DNA of 64,000 nt from Fusarium oxysporum f. sp. lycopersici 4287 (GCF_000149955.1 NC_030991.1:2416340-2480339), one strand, 5' to 3'; counted from the stretch's first letter, positions 32,720 through 45,716 are shown. The notes: generated by a model not told the origin, from the letters alone. Program-made: numbers and translations.

Positions 32720-35585
32720 CAAGGGCTGTCAATCAAATCAACTTTGGCCCCGAAGTTGATTTGATTGACATATGATGAGCGCTGGAGACCGCTATAAAAG
32801 GCAGCCTTGCTGGTAGCCCGTCGTCATCGCCGCCACCACCCGCATTTCCTCGTCTCGGATCCCGTTCTAAGGCCATCGCTAAGCAGTATGATGCCGCTTT
32901 AACTTTGGCCTCGACTGCCGATTCGTCCGTTGATGACCTTTACAAGATCATTTGGGGCCAACGACGTTTTGTTATTGCAAGCCTCTTAGATAAGAGGAAA
33001 AGTAGGGGCAGGCGAAGCTGGACCGGAAACCATAGCTGGTTCCTTGCAGAGTTGAGGAAAGACAATACATCCAGTGGAGATATCTGGTGTTGCCGGCTGT
33101 GCGATGATAAGGGTGCGCCTCGATTTTTCAATGCCCAGTCGACATCATCGGCATCAGCTCATCTTTTCAAGTTCGTGGTACTTGCCATTTCCAGGTTATC
33201 ACTAACGACTTTTAGAGCTCACAGGATCACCGAGACCTTTGAAGCGGGTTCATCTGGTGACCCTTCAGTTCTCGACCTCCAGAGAAATGGATCCAAGAAA
33301 CGGCCAGCTTCTTCTTCCCTCCTTCTTCCTCGAGCGAAGATGGCACGGATTAGAGAGCTCTCTGTTGGTTATATCCTTAATTCTAATCTCCCCTTTACTA
33401 TCTTTGAGAGTACCTATCTGCAGGAGCTGTTCCGTCAGCTGGACTCTGATCATTATATTCAGGTGCCCTGGGGTCGAACTGCAACTAAGAAAGATCTAGA
33501 GGACATACTTGTTTCAAAGAAAGCGGCTGTCAAGGAGGAACTCGATAATGCTGTTACCCAGATACATCTTAGCTTCGACCTCTGGACCTCTCCGAACAGG
33601 TTAGCTTTTATTTCCATCTTTGGTCACTTTATCGATCGGAGACACTCATAATCAAAGCCGGCTGCTGGCTTTCAAGAGGCAGATCGGATCTCATGCCGGT
33701 GAGAACATCGCTTACACCATAAGAAACGTCGTCCGTGATTGGGGTATCGATTGTAAGCTAGGGGTTTCGATCTGCGATAATGCGGCCAGTAATGATGTTT
33801 GCTTGCGAAACCTCTACACAACTCTCGATGCCTCGATAACTCGAGCGGACACGGAGGCACGAAGGATGCGATGTTTCGGTCATATTCTAAACCCCGTTGC
33901 CCAAGCCTTCCTCTACGGCGATGATGCAGCTTCTTTCGAACTTCAGTCTGAGGCCTATGACATGTTAGAGCGGGTTGAAGAAGATCTCGAACACTGGCGA
34001 GCCAAGGGACCAGTTGGGAAGCTTCACAATATCGTCAAGTTCATCCGAGCCTCTCCGCAACGCACCGAAGCTTCAAAGCACATGCAAGGGAGCAGGAGGA
34101 GGTAGACACATATAAGCTTGCAGAAGAATCAACCGCCGAGGCTGAAGTCATACAGAACAACGCTACGAGATGGAACTCGACTTACATGATGATTGAGCGT
34201 GCCTTAGTCAAGCAGTCTGAGCTCAACAGCTTCATTCAGGAGTTAGGGCTAGAAGCAGACGCCTCGAAAAGGGTTCCTACGGCTGACATTCTGACATCTG
34301 ATGACTGGAAGGTCCTCAGGGAAGTTAGTCATGTTTTGGAGCCGGTCTACAATATGACGATGAGAACACAGGGATGGGGTACAAGCGGGGGTCACGGTCG
34401 GCTCTGGGAAGTCATGACGGGAATGGAGTTTGTCCTAGAACATCTTGGAGACTGAAAGGTTCTCTACGAGGATGAAACTGCTGATCCGGCTGCGGAAGAA
34501 TGGTATACAACCCAGGGGGAGGAAGCTGGACCGGCCATGGGTGTGACATCAACACTTTCGCGGCCACCGACCGTCGGACAAATCCGGGAGCGACCCTCAC
34601 GGCAGTCACGGTTACCATCACGACTTCAAGGATACGAAATTACACCATTGCGCCGCCGTCGCGAAACGACTCTTCCAGCTCGCCCACCCGCCAGCTCAGT
34701 TTCATGAAGATGCGCTTCCTGTACATTCCCGAGAAGACTACCTGCAAGACGATGCTCGTTCGGTGAGCAATATTGCCAGTATGGAGGGTCAGGAGCGCTC
34801 TAGCATTAAGGCAAATATAAACAATGCTTGGATTAAGTTAAACGAGTACTATACTCTCCTCGGACGGTCGCCTCTGTTTGCAGCCTCTGTTCTGAATCCG
34901 GACCTTGGGCTCCGGTGGCTGGAGACCAATTGGACTTCCCCAGAACAGCTACAATGGCTTCGAGATGCAAAGGACGGCATCAAAGTCTATTTTGAGCGTT
35001 GGTATTCGAAGAATGACGATAATGTCTCTGAGAGTGTCTTTATCACGCCTTCGTTGACGCCCCGACCTGAGCAACGTAGGTTTGAGCAGTGGATAAAAAG
35101 CCGGCAACCTAAGCTCTCGGCAACAGGCAGTGAACTCGAACGGTATTACAGGCTCGAACCAGAAAGGTGGATGATCTCATTCGTTGGTGGATCGACCATA
35201 GCAATGCTTTCCCACGTTTGAGTAGGTTTGCACTGGATGTTCTTGCTATTCCGGCCATGTCAACCGACTGCGAGAGGGCATTCAGTCTTGCGAAGCTTAC
35301 AGTCAGCTCACAGCGACATTCTCTACTTAGATCGAGCATTGAATCAATCCAGCTACTGAAGAACTGGGTCAGGGGAGGATGTATTACTCTCGGAGGTCTA
35401 TGCTCGAGTAACAAGGCCGATTAGAATCCGACGGTAGGGTCATGAGGCCGAGGGAAGCTTCACGTGAGCTACGACATATCAGATATCAATCAATCAATCA
35501 AATCAAATCAGATTCGAATGGTGATTTATCAGTTCAGATCAGATTTGGGTCCTAATCTGATTTGATTGATCTGACGGCAGCCCTG
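32720..35585 (+). mobile_element. hAT element, copy B, 2.87 kb
   Basis: Left end caagggctgtcaatcaaatc and right end (reverse complement) cagggctgccgtcagatcaa form imperfect terminal repeats. Each is followed by a subterminal hairpin: gtcaatcaaatcaactt around tggccccg at the left, and an agattaggacccaaatct-type palindrome at the right. A TATAAAA box lies at about 32792. No clear 8-bp target duplication was found. Confidence 0.72.
32815..35421 (+). pseudogene. hAT transposase, copy B (multiple breaks)
   Basis: The frame begins around GSPSSSPPPPAFPRLGSRSK without an ATG (ctggtagcc where atggctagc would be expected). A BED finger follows (WCCRLCDDKG ... HLFK|AHRITETF), its last part joined across a short intron at about 33169-33216. 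Then come PFTIFESTYLQELF and HLSFDLWTSPNRLAF. Frameshifts occur near 33645 (after FGHFIDR), near 34075 and near 35165; a TGA near 34453 replaces Trp (LEHLGDWK). The dimerisation domain (FALDVLAIPAMSTDCERAFS) is intact. Confidence 0.83.
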
Positions 35586-35767
35586 CTGTTTCGGAGGTGC
35601 CTTTGCATGTCAGTCATATCGAATCCCAGCTTCTTGAGTCTCTGGTTATCTCGGCCTACATAGACACGCAGCGCAGGGCCACCAAAAGTCATACGCGATA
35701 ATTTCAGCCGTCAGTAATAGATCAGTGGTTCCTTTTGACTCCGCGGGGTCCAGCTGAGGACCCAGCC

Positions 35768-36990
35768 ATGGCGGCCACTATCTCGTCGATCCCCCGCCTG
35801 CAATCCCCCACTCTAACTCAGGATTGGGACGTGGACGGAATATCGACTCTCTCTCGTCGTGATTTGACTTTGCCTGGCAACAATAACAGACATATTCCAA
35901 AGATTTGTGAGAAGTATGCAAGAACTCTACAAGATATCATAGACCTCACCAATCATATCTTGCGATTCAAGAAATCGCCACTGAATCACAATCACGACCA
36001 GAATCTGGATGACGGATGTCAAAATATCCGTTCTAGCTTCAGCAAAGGCCTTCTCAGTAACACGGTTCGCATAGACGAGAGAAAAAGCGTAGAGTCTCCT
36101 CCTCTCCGCCAGGTAGCTAACCCTCATGTTGGCGTTTTCAGATATGATGACAACACGCCAAGAGAGCTGAGAACATATACTAGAAAATATAAGGTGCTCG
36201 GGACGTATGCCGACAACGTCTACAGAAAGTGGAATGAACAGATCCGACCAGCTCTGCGTTCACGCCGTCATCATCGGTCTTCAGGCACACTCCCGCTGTA
36301 CAAATCGGTTCGCTTCGACTCAGCCCTGGAGAATATTCTCTATTTTCATGAGTTGGACCGTCCCTTCGACGTGAGGAAAGATACATCACCTATCACAGAT
36401 TGTGACAAAACCTGCTGGGCCTTGAGTGTATCACGGACGTCTAAAGGCAGGTCTTCAACATCCATATAGGTACGATGCTGCTCAATGAAGTGGCGCCAAT
36501 AATCGCCTTGAACAGTTCCTGGGTCAGCGTAGCGGCCGACATGGGGCGTCCAGTCGTATTGGATATCGATATCTCTTTGCAATGATCAAATGGCTATACT
36601 AGGCTCTGTTATAGTGGCCAACTTGGCTTTCGAAAAGTCAGTCGTCTGCCGTTTTACATTCGATTTCTGGAAAACTATTTGGGAAACTACAGCTAAATAC
36701 GATCATGAGACTAATAATATTGGCGAAATACCCGGATATGATCGATTTGTTTTCTCTATAATGCTGGCTAATACCGTTGACTTTGCGGCACAGCCTTTAT
36801 TCCTTTGTATACGCTATGATGTTAACGGACAAGAATATTGGGATAATAATTCCGGTACCAACTTTCAAGTTGATGTTATAAAGAGATATCTCTGTCGGGG
36901 TAATAAAAGGCAGCTATCACCAGCTTTTGCGTGTGCAGTCAACCAGGGTTCCAAAGACAGGGTGGAAAAAAAGAAAAGGCTAAAATATTA
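35768..36990 (+). pseudogene. CBM21 glycogen-targeting PP1 regulatory subunit, chimeric remnant
   Basis: The first part (35768-36400) contains LYKSVRFDSALENILYFHEL (an RVxF-type PP1-binding motif with the LE-x-x-x-F context of Gac1-like subunits) followed by DRPFDVRKDTSPIT. The second part (36590-36990) contains the carbohydrate-binding core: GSVIVANLAFEKSVVCRFTF, GYDRFVFSIMLANT, LFLCIRYDVNGQEYWDNN. Between them about 190 bases that should encode the start of the CBM21 domain are replaced by unrelated sequence, which is open on the minus strand. The two halves are also in different contexts of stops. In intact fungi this protein targets protein phosphatase 1 to glycogen. Here it is a broken copy next to hAT B. 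Confidence 0.8.
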
Positions 36991-37485
36991 ACACGCTTTT
37001 ATTCGCACGAGCGATTTAACTTTAGGTAGCCGCTTGCACCAAGTTTCAAAGCATTTTAGGTCCCACTAAGGGACAGAGAGCGATAGTGTCTAAATAATCA
37101 GAATTTTGCGCCATAGCTGTTATTATGTTATGGAGACAATTTGTGTAGCTTATAAAGGGAACTCACGAAATCTCAGCCTATTTACATTTCTCCCGGCATT
37201 GATAAATCGGCATTGATCCGACAACACACCACTGATTCGGGTTAGATCGCATCTAATTATGTAGACCAGGATCGTTAGCACTTTGATGGCCTGAGCCAGT
37301 CTCATTAAAGCCATCGATATCAGCTAGGATAATAGCAGAGTTTGCGACCGTGTTCACAAGTGTAAACTATTCGCGAATATATAGCCACATCTTCATATTT
37401 ATCATTCTGATGATTATACTCATTATCATAACGTGTCTCAAACTCTGAGTGCCATCCATATACCCAAGATTCGAGTTGCAGCCAT
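36991..37485. other. Intergenic, AT-rich
   Basis: No gene recognised between the CBM21 remnant and the Rossmann gene. Confidence 0.45.
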
Positions 37486-38322
37486 CTAGGTCTGCGGTCG
37501 TTTTCCTTCCTCAGCCGCATTCTCTCGGTCATTGACTACACGTTCGACAGCAGTTTCAATATCTTCAGCGCCATCAAGCATATCCAGCCAGGCTGTCTGC
37601 ACCGTCTCATGCTCAAGCAGCAACACAATAACTTCAGCTACAGATGCCCGGCTAACACTACCCCTCGACGTTGTAGTTTTTCCAAGCTCGATCAACCCTG
37701 CGGGTTCGTCCGACAGTATGCCCAGGCGAAGACTTATCCCCGAGAAGTTAGCTCGGGTGGACGCCTCCTGAAGAAGTATCTCATCTGCTGCTAATTTAGC
37801 TTGACAGTAGCTCAAGAGACCGCCTCTCTGCATCTCTTGCGCGTATATCCAAGCTTCCTCATCCCACCAACTAGGTCGCTCTCGACGACAGTTAATATAC
37901 GAAATAACAAGTAATTTTTTAACATTCGGCGTCTGGACTGCAGCTTTAATAAAGTTAATAGCAGCATCGCGGTCGATGGCAAACGTCTAGCGAGGTTTAT
38001 TAGGCGTTATGTTCGATTGAGTTGATATATTTCTTACTTGGTCAGGCCTTGCCTCCCCACCTGCTCCAGCGCACCAAACAACGGTATCTGGTTTGACTTC
38101 ATGGAGGATCGATCTTGCTTGGGAAGTATCGTGGACATGTTCCAAATTACGGACCAGCACGTTTAAATCTCCCTGGTTAGCAGTGGCTAGGCTGTTGATC
38201 TCGGAGACTTGATCCTGTCTCCGAATGAGACTAGTGACGGTCCACGACTTCTTAAGTAGTTGCTGCGTAAGGATCTGAGCAATCCTTCCATGGCCGCCGA
38301 CGATCAGAACGTGTCGACTCAT
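37486..38322 (-). CDS. NAD(P)-binding Rossmann-fold protein (atypical SDR)
   Basis: Two exons (38322-38038 and 37986-37486, 51-bp GT-AG intron) give 261 residues from the ATG MSRHVLIVGGHGRIAQILTQ. The GGxGxI motif at the N-terminus is a dinucleotide-binding loop, followed by a beta-alpha-beta pattern ending RRQDQ. VVWCAGAGGEA matches the conserved Ala-Gly stretch. SYCQAKLAADE supplies a YxxxK pair, and LRLGILSDEPAG resembles NmrA/YwnB-like atypical SDRs. No substrate can be assigned. The frame is intact and the gene looks functional, although the composition around it is AT-rich and repeat-laden. Confidence 0.82.
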
Positions 38323-38955
38323 TGTAGAAGCTGCCAATTTCTCTAGCGGCGTGCTTTGTTAAGGCAAATCTAATAGTCCAGGTCGCTTAAAGTAGGCCAC
38401 GCAGATAACTTCTATGTCAAATCTCCGCGCCGGGAAGGGAGGCACTAAAGCAGCTGACAACTAATAACGTTAATTATGCTAACGTGACGATGCGGTACCG
38501 AATAATGATGAAATGGCAGGTTTACTACGTCATTATGCAGTCATAATCCATAGCATCAAGCAAGGATGTAGCAGCATATTATGCTTCGTCGGGCATATTA
38601 CTCTCCATTTGAGGGGCTGGAATTCTCAGATACTCATTTAACAAACCTAGACTGACAAAGAAGCTGTCTCACAAAGCTCATTGGTTATGATCCGGAAGCA
38701 TTATGCTGTCAGCCATCATCACAGGTGCCACCTGTTACGCTACCCTATGTCAAATCAATGTACATAGCCCAGATATCAACTGCTTTGAACAGGCTTCGGG
38801 CACAAGTATTGTCGTCGGAGAAGTTGAAAGAATTTCGTAGCAGCAGCAGGCCCAAAGAATGGGAATACTATCATACTGGGGGCTTTATATAATCGGATAT
38901 ATGACGGTAAAACTGGAATTATACCCTAGCTAAAGTGTAGAACCAAGCCATATTA
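38323..38955. other. Intergenic, no gene recognised
   Basis: Upstream flank of the Rossmann gene, ending at the Fot/pogo terminal repeat. Confidence 0.45.
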
Positions 38956-39061
38956 ACGTGTTTTATAAGCGAGTGACCCATATAAGCGAGTGACCCAAAA
39001 ATCTCAACCTTCTCAATTAAATCGGCAATAAAAATACCACAAATTATCAGATCAATTAAAA

Positions 39062-40717
39062 CTAATCGCTATATTCTTCTAAATTAACTTCAATTTCCTC
39101 CTGACAGGTCCTTGTATTATGCCCGGCCCTGCCGCATTTGCTACAATGTGAAACCCTCGGTCCCTTTGACCTTCCGCGACCACCACTTCTCGACGATTCG
39201 GCTGCTACCTGCCTATCAACATCCATCTGATCAATTGCTTGTGATGCCTCTTCTATAGTCAAGGGCCCTCCTTTCTGTAGTCTAGTCCTTTTCCCCCTCC
39301 GGCGTCGCTTTACTATCCGATTCTCTTATTCAACTTGTTGAAGCCTATCCTCTAGTAGGACTATCTTATGGATAAGGACGCTTGTTGCCTTCTCAAAATG
39401 CTTAACAGCCTCAATAATTGACTCTGGGGAGCTGCTCTTATGATTTCTAACCCTTCCCTGTAGATATTTAGAATGCGATTGGGCCTCTAGTAGTGTCTTT
39501 GGGGTCCTTGCAGTCCAAGGGGTTGAAGGTATCGTGACATCTGCGGGAGGTGTCGGGGTCCGTAATTGCACATCAAGCTTTGAGATAACATTTTCTGGGT
39601 CAAAGGGAGCAAGCCCAGCTCCTCTAAAACCTCCTTTGATATTACTTTCTGTGATAGTAGCTCGGTGGGCGGCATGAAAGGCAGGAAAGAACTCGATCTT
39701 GGTGATGTGGTTTATAGAGCATCCCATTAGACGCTCTATTTCTCGCCCATAGGCCTTTTTCAGCGGCCCAAAGCACCCTAAATCAAGAGGCTGGAGTAGA
39801 TGAGAGGCATGAGCAGGCATACAGAGGGTAATAATCTTATTCTCCTCACAATATCTCTCGAATTCGATAGAGTGGTGGCTTTCATGACCATCGAGGATTA
39901 AGAGACGATAAGAACCAACTGATCGGTCCTTTGTTGATCGATCAAAGTGCTGTAGCCAGTCAAGACCTAGCTGGTTATTGGTCCATCCATTTTCGCTCAA
40001 TGCAATGACCCAATCGCCGGGGAGGTTGCATTCTCGGTACCAATTGGCAAGATGATATTGGCCTGAACCAATGATGAATGGTGCGATCGATTGACCTTCT
40101 GCATTGACCGCTTGAATCACAGTAATCCATTCACGATTTCCAGGCTGTATCTTCTTTGGTATCCCTCGCCTTTCTGAGCTTGTGACGACCATTCCGGGCT
40201 CAATCATACCCATCATAAAGCCGGTCTCATCAAAGTTCCAGATATCAGCTAATTGGATACCGTATTTCGCGATCGTATTCTCTACGAGGCGAAACCAGCC
40301 CTGAATAATAGTCGGATCTTCGCATTTAGCTCTCTTATAGTCATATCTCCGAAATCGACATGCCTTTAGCTCTGGTTGTCGTTGGATAAAGTTATGAACC
40401 CAGAGCTTGCCGACTGGTAATGCCTCGCGATCGGCAAGTAGAGAATTGGCCATTTTTTCCACAAAATCGCGCCGAAGGGGGAAACCTCGGGAATCTAGGT
40501 CAAGGATAAATTGAACTATCGTCTGTTCCTCTAGATCAGATAGGTTCCGTGATTTTGTGGTTATATCACGCTTTGAATGAATGCCATTCCGGCGGCGACC
40601 TAAGGTGCGGTGATTGACCTGATATACAGTCGCCGCCTTTCGGATACTTAATTTCGGGTCATTTTGAAGGGCCTGAAGGGCAAGATGTATCCTAGCTTCA
40701 TATGAAGGCTGTGGCAT
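39062..40717 (-). pseudogene. Fot/pogo transposase (family A), single in-frame stop
   Basis: MPQPSYEARIHLALQALQND begins a CENP-B-type HTH (SIRKAATVYQVNHRTLGRR), followed by the second HTH (GKLWVHNFIQRQPEL) and DDE motifs (WNFDETGFMMG, LLILDGHESHHS, MPAHASHLLQPLDLGCFGPL). A TAA at 39326 (after LQQVE), plausibly from CAA by RIP, is the only interruption. The same frame continues through an Arg/Lys stretch to a CCHC knuckle (CSKCGRAGHNTRTC) and ends EEYSD. About 551 codons overall. The product upstream of the stop keeps the whole catalytic domain, so partial activity cannot be excluded. Confidence 0.88.
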
Positions 40718-40806
40718 ATCGGGTTGTTGAAAGATATTGAATTGAATGATGATAATGTAAGTTGAGGGATTTTTGGGTCACTCACTTATATGGGTCACTT
40801 GCTTAT

Positions 40807-41003
40807 TGTTGTTTATATTGCGCAGTAGTGCTAGGTGAAAATATATATTTTTGTATAACTTGATTGTTCATTAGTGAGATGAGAGTTCTTCTCAGGTTTA
40901 TATCTCTAAATGATTTCATCTAGGACTTTAAACTTTAAATCTAGGACTTTCAGACTGTTAGTCTGAATCCTGAAGGGAAGGGGGATCCCCGGATTTTCCA
41001 ACA
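40807..41003 (-). repeat. Copia 3' LTR
   Basis: 197 bp, plus-strand sequence from tgttgtttatattgcgc to ggattttccaaca. Identical to the copy at 45785. Confidence 0.95.
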
Positions 41004-41017
41004 CGCCCCCATCCACC
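41004..41017 (-). other. Polypurine tract of the Copia element
   Basis: On the minus strand ggtggatgggggcg directly precedes the 3' LTR, the expected place and composition for the plus-strand priming site. Confidence 0.7.
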
Positions 41018-41023
41018 TTGTCT

Positions 41024-44000
41024 TCAGGGCACAGAGTCATCGTGGACTTCAGTACTCCAAATAATACGACCTGCTTCCTCGATCGGACATGCACTGACTC
41101 GAATTGCTTCTAGAAAGTGGCCATGGCTGACGGCGTTCAATGGTTTAGTGAGTCCGTCTGCTACCTGCTCATGTGTGCTGACGTATTGTACATCAATATT
41201 CCCGGCTTCAACTTCTTCTCGGATATGGTGCTCGGTTAACGGAATGTGCTTTGTCCGTTGGTGAAGCTCAGGGTTTCTGCATAGCTTTAGGGAACCCTGA
41301 TTATCGCCGTTCAGTGGGATAGGCATATGTAGCGGAAGGAACAGTTCAGAGAAGAGGTTCCTAGTCCAGGCTAATTCTCTGGCACACTGGGAGAGTGCTG
41401 TATATTCAGCCTCGGTAGTCGATAGTGCCACTGTTTCGTGCCGTTTGGCCCTCCATGAGACTGTAGATCCTTCAAGTTGAACAAGCCATCCAAACGTCGA
41501 TCTTCCCGTAACAGTGTCGCCTTTCCAATCCGAGTCGGCCCAAGCTGTGATGCTCCAAGCGGATTCAGGATCTTTCTTGACGCCCCCAAGCACCAGGCCG
41601 TGGTCTCTTGTCTGCTGTAGATAGCGGAGACCTCTTTTGATCATTCGTGAATGTGTTGGTGATGGATTCGACATGTATCTTGAGAGTACCGAGAGTAGGA
41701 AAGCTAAATCGGGTCTGGTTTGGGTCATTCCATACATCAGCGAGCCGGTTTTCGAGCTATAGTCTTCTCGTTCTTCTGGAGAAGCCGAGTCGCCATTGTC
41801 TCTTGGTTGCAGTGTCGAGAGTGAATTTCGCTCCATCGGGGTCTTGACCGGTCGGCAATCTTCCAAGCCGAATTTCTTCAGTATTCTGGTAAAATATGCA
41901 TCCTGGGAAAGGTAGATCAGCCTTGAGTTCCTGTCTCGGGTTATTCTTACTCCAAGAAAATGGCTGGCGGGACCGAGATCAGTCATCGTAAAGATCTCTC
42001 CCAGGCGGGCTTTGTACCCTTGGATTGCTTCCTTGTTGCTGCCCATGATGAGGAAGTCATCCACATATGTGATGATAATCACTCCCGTTGTGGGATTGTG
42101 ATATACGGCCGTGTCAGACGTTGCTTGTCTGAAGTCAAGGGATTCTAAGGTCTTCTTCAGCTTCTTTTGCCATTGCCGAGGCGCCTGTTTGAGTCCGTAG
42201 AGGGATTTGATCAATTTGCAGATCTTCTCAGTTGAGAATCCTGCCGGACGGTCTTCTGGGTGTTGATCGAAATACTCGACAAGTCCTTCCGGCATTTCGA
42301 TAAAGACTTGTTCATCGAGATCCCCTTCCAGGAACGCCGTCGACACGTCCATCTGCTCAATTTCCCAGTCAAGACAGGCAGCAACGGTGAGGAGGATTCT
42401 CCAAGTCGCCGCTTTGGCAACAGAGGCAAAAGTCTGGTTGTAGTCAAAGCCGAACTGTTGTTCAAAGCCTCTGACCACCAGCCGTGCCTTGAACTTGTCG
42501 AGGTTGCCGTCCTCGTTTTTCTTGACCTTGAATACCCACTTGACTGTAAGTGGCCTATTGTGAGCTTGGGTGCGGTCCAGCATGCGCCAAGCTCCTTTCT
42601 TGAGGAGGCTGCGCAGCTCACTGTGTATTGCTCTGAGCCAATGCTCCCTTTGCGGACCTTGAAGCGCTTCAGTCATTGTTTTGGGCTCAGTGATCACCTC
42701 TTTTCGGAGATCGGGCAGCTTAGCTGATGTCATGGATGTTGTCGTCTGTCCATGCTGAGGATTATGCACCTCAGCATGCTGAAGATTGTTCACTTCAGAC
42801 CTTTGTGGGCTTGGAGTCTTTGTCTGCTCCGTGACGGACTGTGGCCGGCTTGAGATGGGAGCTCCGTTCTTGCGGATTTCCGGCTCAACATCATGCTCAG
42901 NNNNNNNNNNNNNNNNNNNNNNNNNNNNNNNNNNNNNNNNNNNNNNNNNNNNNNNNNNNNNNNNNNNNNNNNNNNNNNNNNNNNNNNNNNNNNNNNNNNN
43001 NNNNNNNNNNNNNNNNNNNNNNNNNNNNNNNNNNNNNNNNNNNNNNNNNNNNNNNNNNNNNNNNNNNNNNNNNNNNNNNNNNNNNNNNNNNNNNNNNNNN
43101 NNNNNNNNNNNNNNNNNNNNNNNNNNNNNNNNNNNNNNNNNNNNNNNNNNNNNNNNNNNNNNNNNNNNNNNNNNNNNNNNNNNNNNNNNNNNNNNNNNNN
43201 NNNNNNNNNNNNNNNNNNNNNNNNNNNNNNNNNNNNNNNNNNNNNNNNNNNTTCCTGCGAGAGGGCACCCAGCAGGTGTAGATCTGTGAACCTTCCATGC
43301 ATAGGTAGATTCCAGCCTCTCCTCTTGGGCCAAACTTGTGTGATCTCAATCTTCGTTCCTGCGGTATGTGTATCGTGACTTGTGAGCCGCAGATTCGTTC
43401 TCCGGACAGATCCGGCTTGTTGTCTTGTCCGGGAAAGGCCTCGTTGAGAAAGCTTTCCATGGGAGTGAGGCCATCAATTGCCCTGGTGGCTGTCACGTTT
43501 GTCTTGCGCACCATATCTTCCAGGACCAATGGCCAGAGCTCTATCGGGATTCTTTCCGACTCCATGGTTGCTCTGACTTTGTCAAAGATGATGCGGTTAG
43601 AGCGCTCAGCAACTCCGTTAAATTCAGGAGTATATGGTATCGTCTTGATGATCTTGACGCCGTGAGTGTACTCGAGGTTCTTGAGAGACGCACCATAGAG
43701 CTCAGAGCCGCCATCCATCTGGATTGCGTACACTCGGATGCCATACTGAGTTCGTATCTTGGAGATGAGCTGGCCTAGGAGTTCCGAAGCCATCCCCTTC
43801 CTCGTGAATGTGTAGGCCCATCTCATTCGATGCCTGTCATCTGTGGCAATCATTCCCCATCGTTCGCCTCTAATGCCCGGTGGATTGACTTTGAAGGTGT
43901 CAACATGAATGAACCCGGCCCTGGAGGCTCGTTTCCGTTTATTTCGCGGAGTCCATCGTAGGGCCTTTGCGATGTCGCAGGCGAGGCAGTAATTGAAAGG

Positions 44001-45716
44001 CTGATGGTCGTGGTGGCCGTCACAGTACATTCCTTTGGTCATTTTGGCAGTCTGTGACACCTGATATGCGTTAACATGGCCGAGTCTTCGGTGCCAAAGG
44101 TCGACATTCAGGCATTGATTTGATGAAGCAGTGTGGTGATTGCATGGTTCTGGCTGGAGTTCCCAGGCGGCCTGGTTTGAAACAGTAGTCTTTCCGACCT
44201 CAGTGTTCACGTACAGACCGTCCCTTCCTATGCGGAGGAGACCAAAGACATCTCCTGTTGGGTCATACATGTCGTTCCCGTCTATCCAGCCGCCGTTCTT
44301 GTATAGCCTGAGTCCTGACATGACATTTACCGGAAACTCAGGGATGAACAGCGTGTCTTTGAGGTTAATTGTGACCTGCTCACCCCATTTGTTTATGAAG
44401 CAAATTTTGACTGTCCCCTTACCGAATGGGTACACCTTCCCACCGCCCGTAACGAGGACCGTTCGGGTTGCAGGCTGCAGTTCTGTGAATAGGCTTTGGT
44501 CGTTGCAGATGTGGACTGATGAACCTGTGTCGAACAGCCATTCTGCGGTTGAAGAGATGTTATCAAGGGAGACTTTACACGTCTCTGTATTGTCCATAGG
44601 TAGCTCGTCTGAGACGCTGTCTTCAAGGATCAGAAAAGATCGCTCGACTGTCATATGATTTGATTCCTTGATATGGAGATTCTTGGTGTTGTCCCGTTGA
44701 AGATCATGCTCCATGAGTTCCTTGGCGAGGCGGACTGCCCAGTCAGGTCGCTTATCCTTATGGGCAAACCAACAATCATTTTCGTGATGTCCTCTCTTCT
44801 TGCAGTTCGTGCAGGTATGGTCCTTATGCTTGCCGACCCGATGATTGGTTTCCTGGCTGGATTTGTTCGTGGCTCGTAGGTTCTTTGAAGAGCCTCTCCT
44901 CCGGCCGCTTGCCTCTTGCTTTCTTGCGGTCAGGCCCTTCCTTCCGGTCTTTTTACTGTGAGCCCAGTACGTTGAGGCAGTGCCATGACTATCATCATCA
45001 TCTGATGACCTGTTTTCATCAATGAGATCTTGCTGCATTGATCGTAGTGTTGGCGGATGCTCCGAGCGTAGGAGAGCGCGCTGTCTGGCAGTCCAGTCGG
45101 GGTACTCGTTCTCGCAGGCAGTCAGATAAACAACCTTTTTGAGGGTATCTGAGATTGGTTCTTTCTGCTCGAGGAGAAGTTTGACGAGTCGTTCAAAGTC
45201 GACATTAAATTGTGGAATTGTCTCGTAAGAGCTTGTTTTGATCCGGATGAACTGGTAAAGTGTTGTCTGCAGAAGAACTGGGCCCGTGCCAATACAATAG
45301 GCCTGGAGAAGGTTGAACATCTCCTGGGGATTCTCAATCCCGACTAGTTGACTAAGTGCTTCTCCAGTGCAGTTACCTCGGATGGAGACGGCAGCTTTTG
45401 CCGCCCTGATCTTTTGATCCATAGTCTGCTGTTCCTCGGGAGGGTAATCACCAAAGACAGCATCTTCGAGACCATTGATTCGAAGAATGGCCTTCTGAGC
45501 TGGGCAATATTGCTCCCAATTGGAGGGTCCGCCTAGCTTGAGCTCTTGCGGAAGGAAAAGAGTATTCTTTTCAGAGATGACCGTGGTACTGTCATACATT
45601 GAGGATGGTGTGTGGTCTTGACCTGAAGCACCAGGTCGCGACGATTCGGATGCAGGCGATACTCTGATTGTGTTGCGGGTTCGCATGGTGGAACGTGGGG
45701 CTCGTCGTGACGTCAT
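41024..45716 (-). CDS. Copia gag-pol polyprotein, interrupted by assembly gap
   Basis: Starts MTSRRAPRSTMRTRNTIRV at 45716. Order: gag (EQYCPAQKAILRINGLEDAV), zinc knuckle CTNCKKRGHHENDCW, aspartic protease LFDTGSSVHICND, integrase HHCC (WHRRLGHVNAYQ ... CLAC) and catalytic core (FIHVDTFKVN, IQMDGGSELYG, GVAERSNRII). After the gap: reverse transcriptase (WVFKVKKNEDGNLDKFKARL, MDVSTAFLEGDLDEQV, ITYVDDFLIMGS) and RNase H (AWADSDWKGD, TEAEYTALSQ, NGDNQGSLKL). No stop is seen outside the gap. The two halves are in different frames across the N run, but its length is arbitrary, so this does not prove a frameshift. Probably one intact open reading frame. Confidence 0.9.
42901..43251. other. Assembly gap (351 N)
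   Basis: Run of N in the integrase-RT linker of the Copia polyprotein. Confidence 0.99.

Noticed and set aside
42211..42727. Long frames antisense or out of frame to the Copia RT (for example 42260-42727 and 42211-42621)
   Set aside because: They are shadows of the conserved RT/RNase H coding sequence.
41024..45716. Frameshift in the Copia polyprotein across the gap
   Set aside because: The two halves are in different frames only relative to an arbitrary run of 351 N, so no conclusion is possible.
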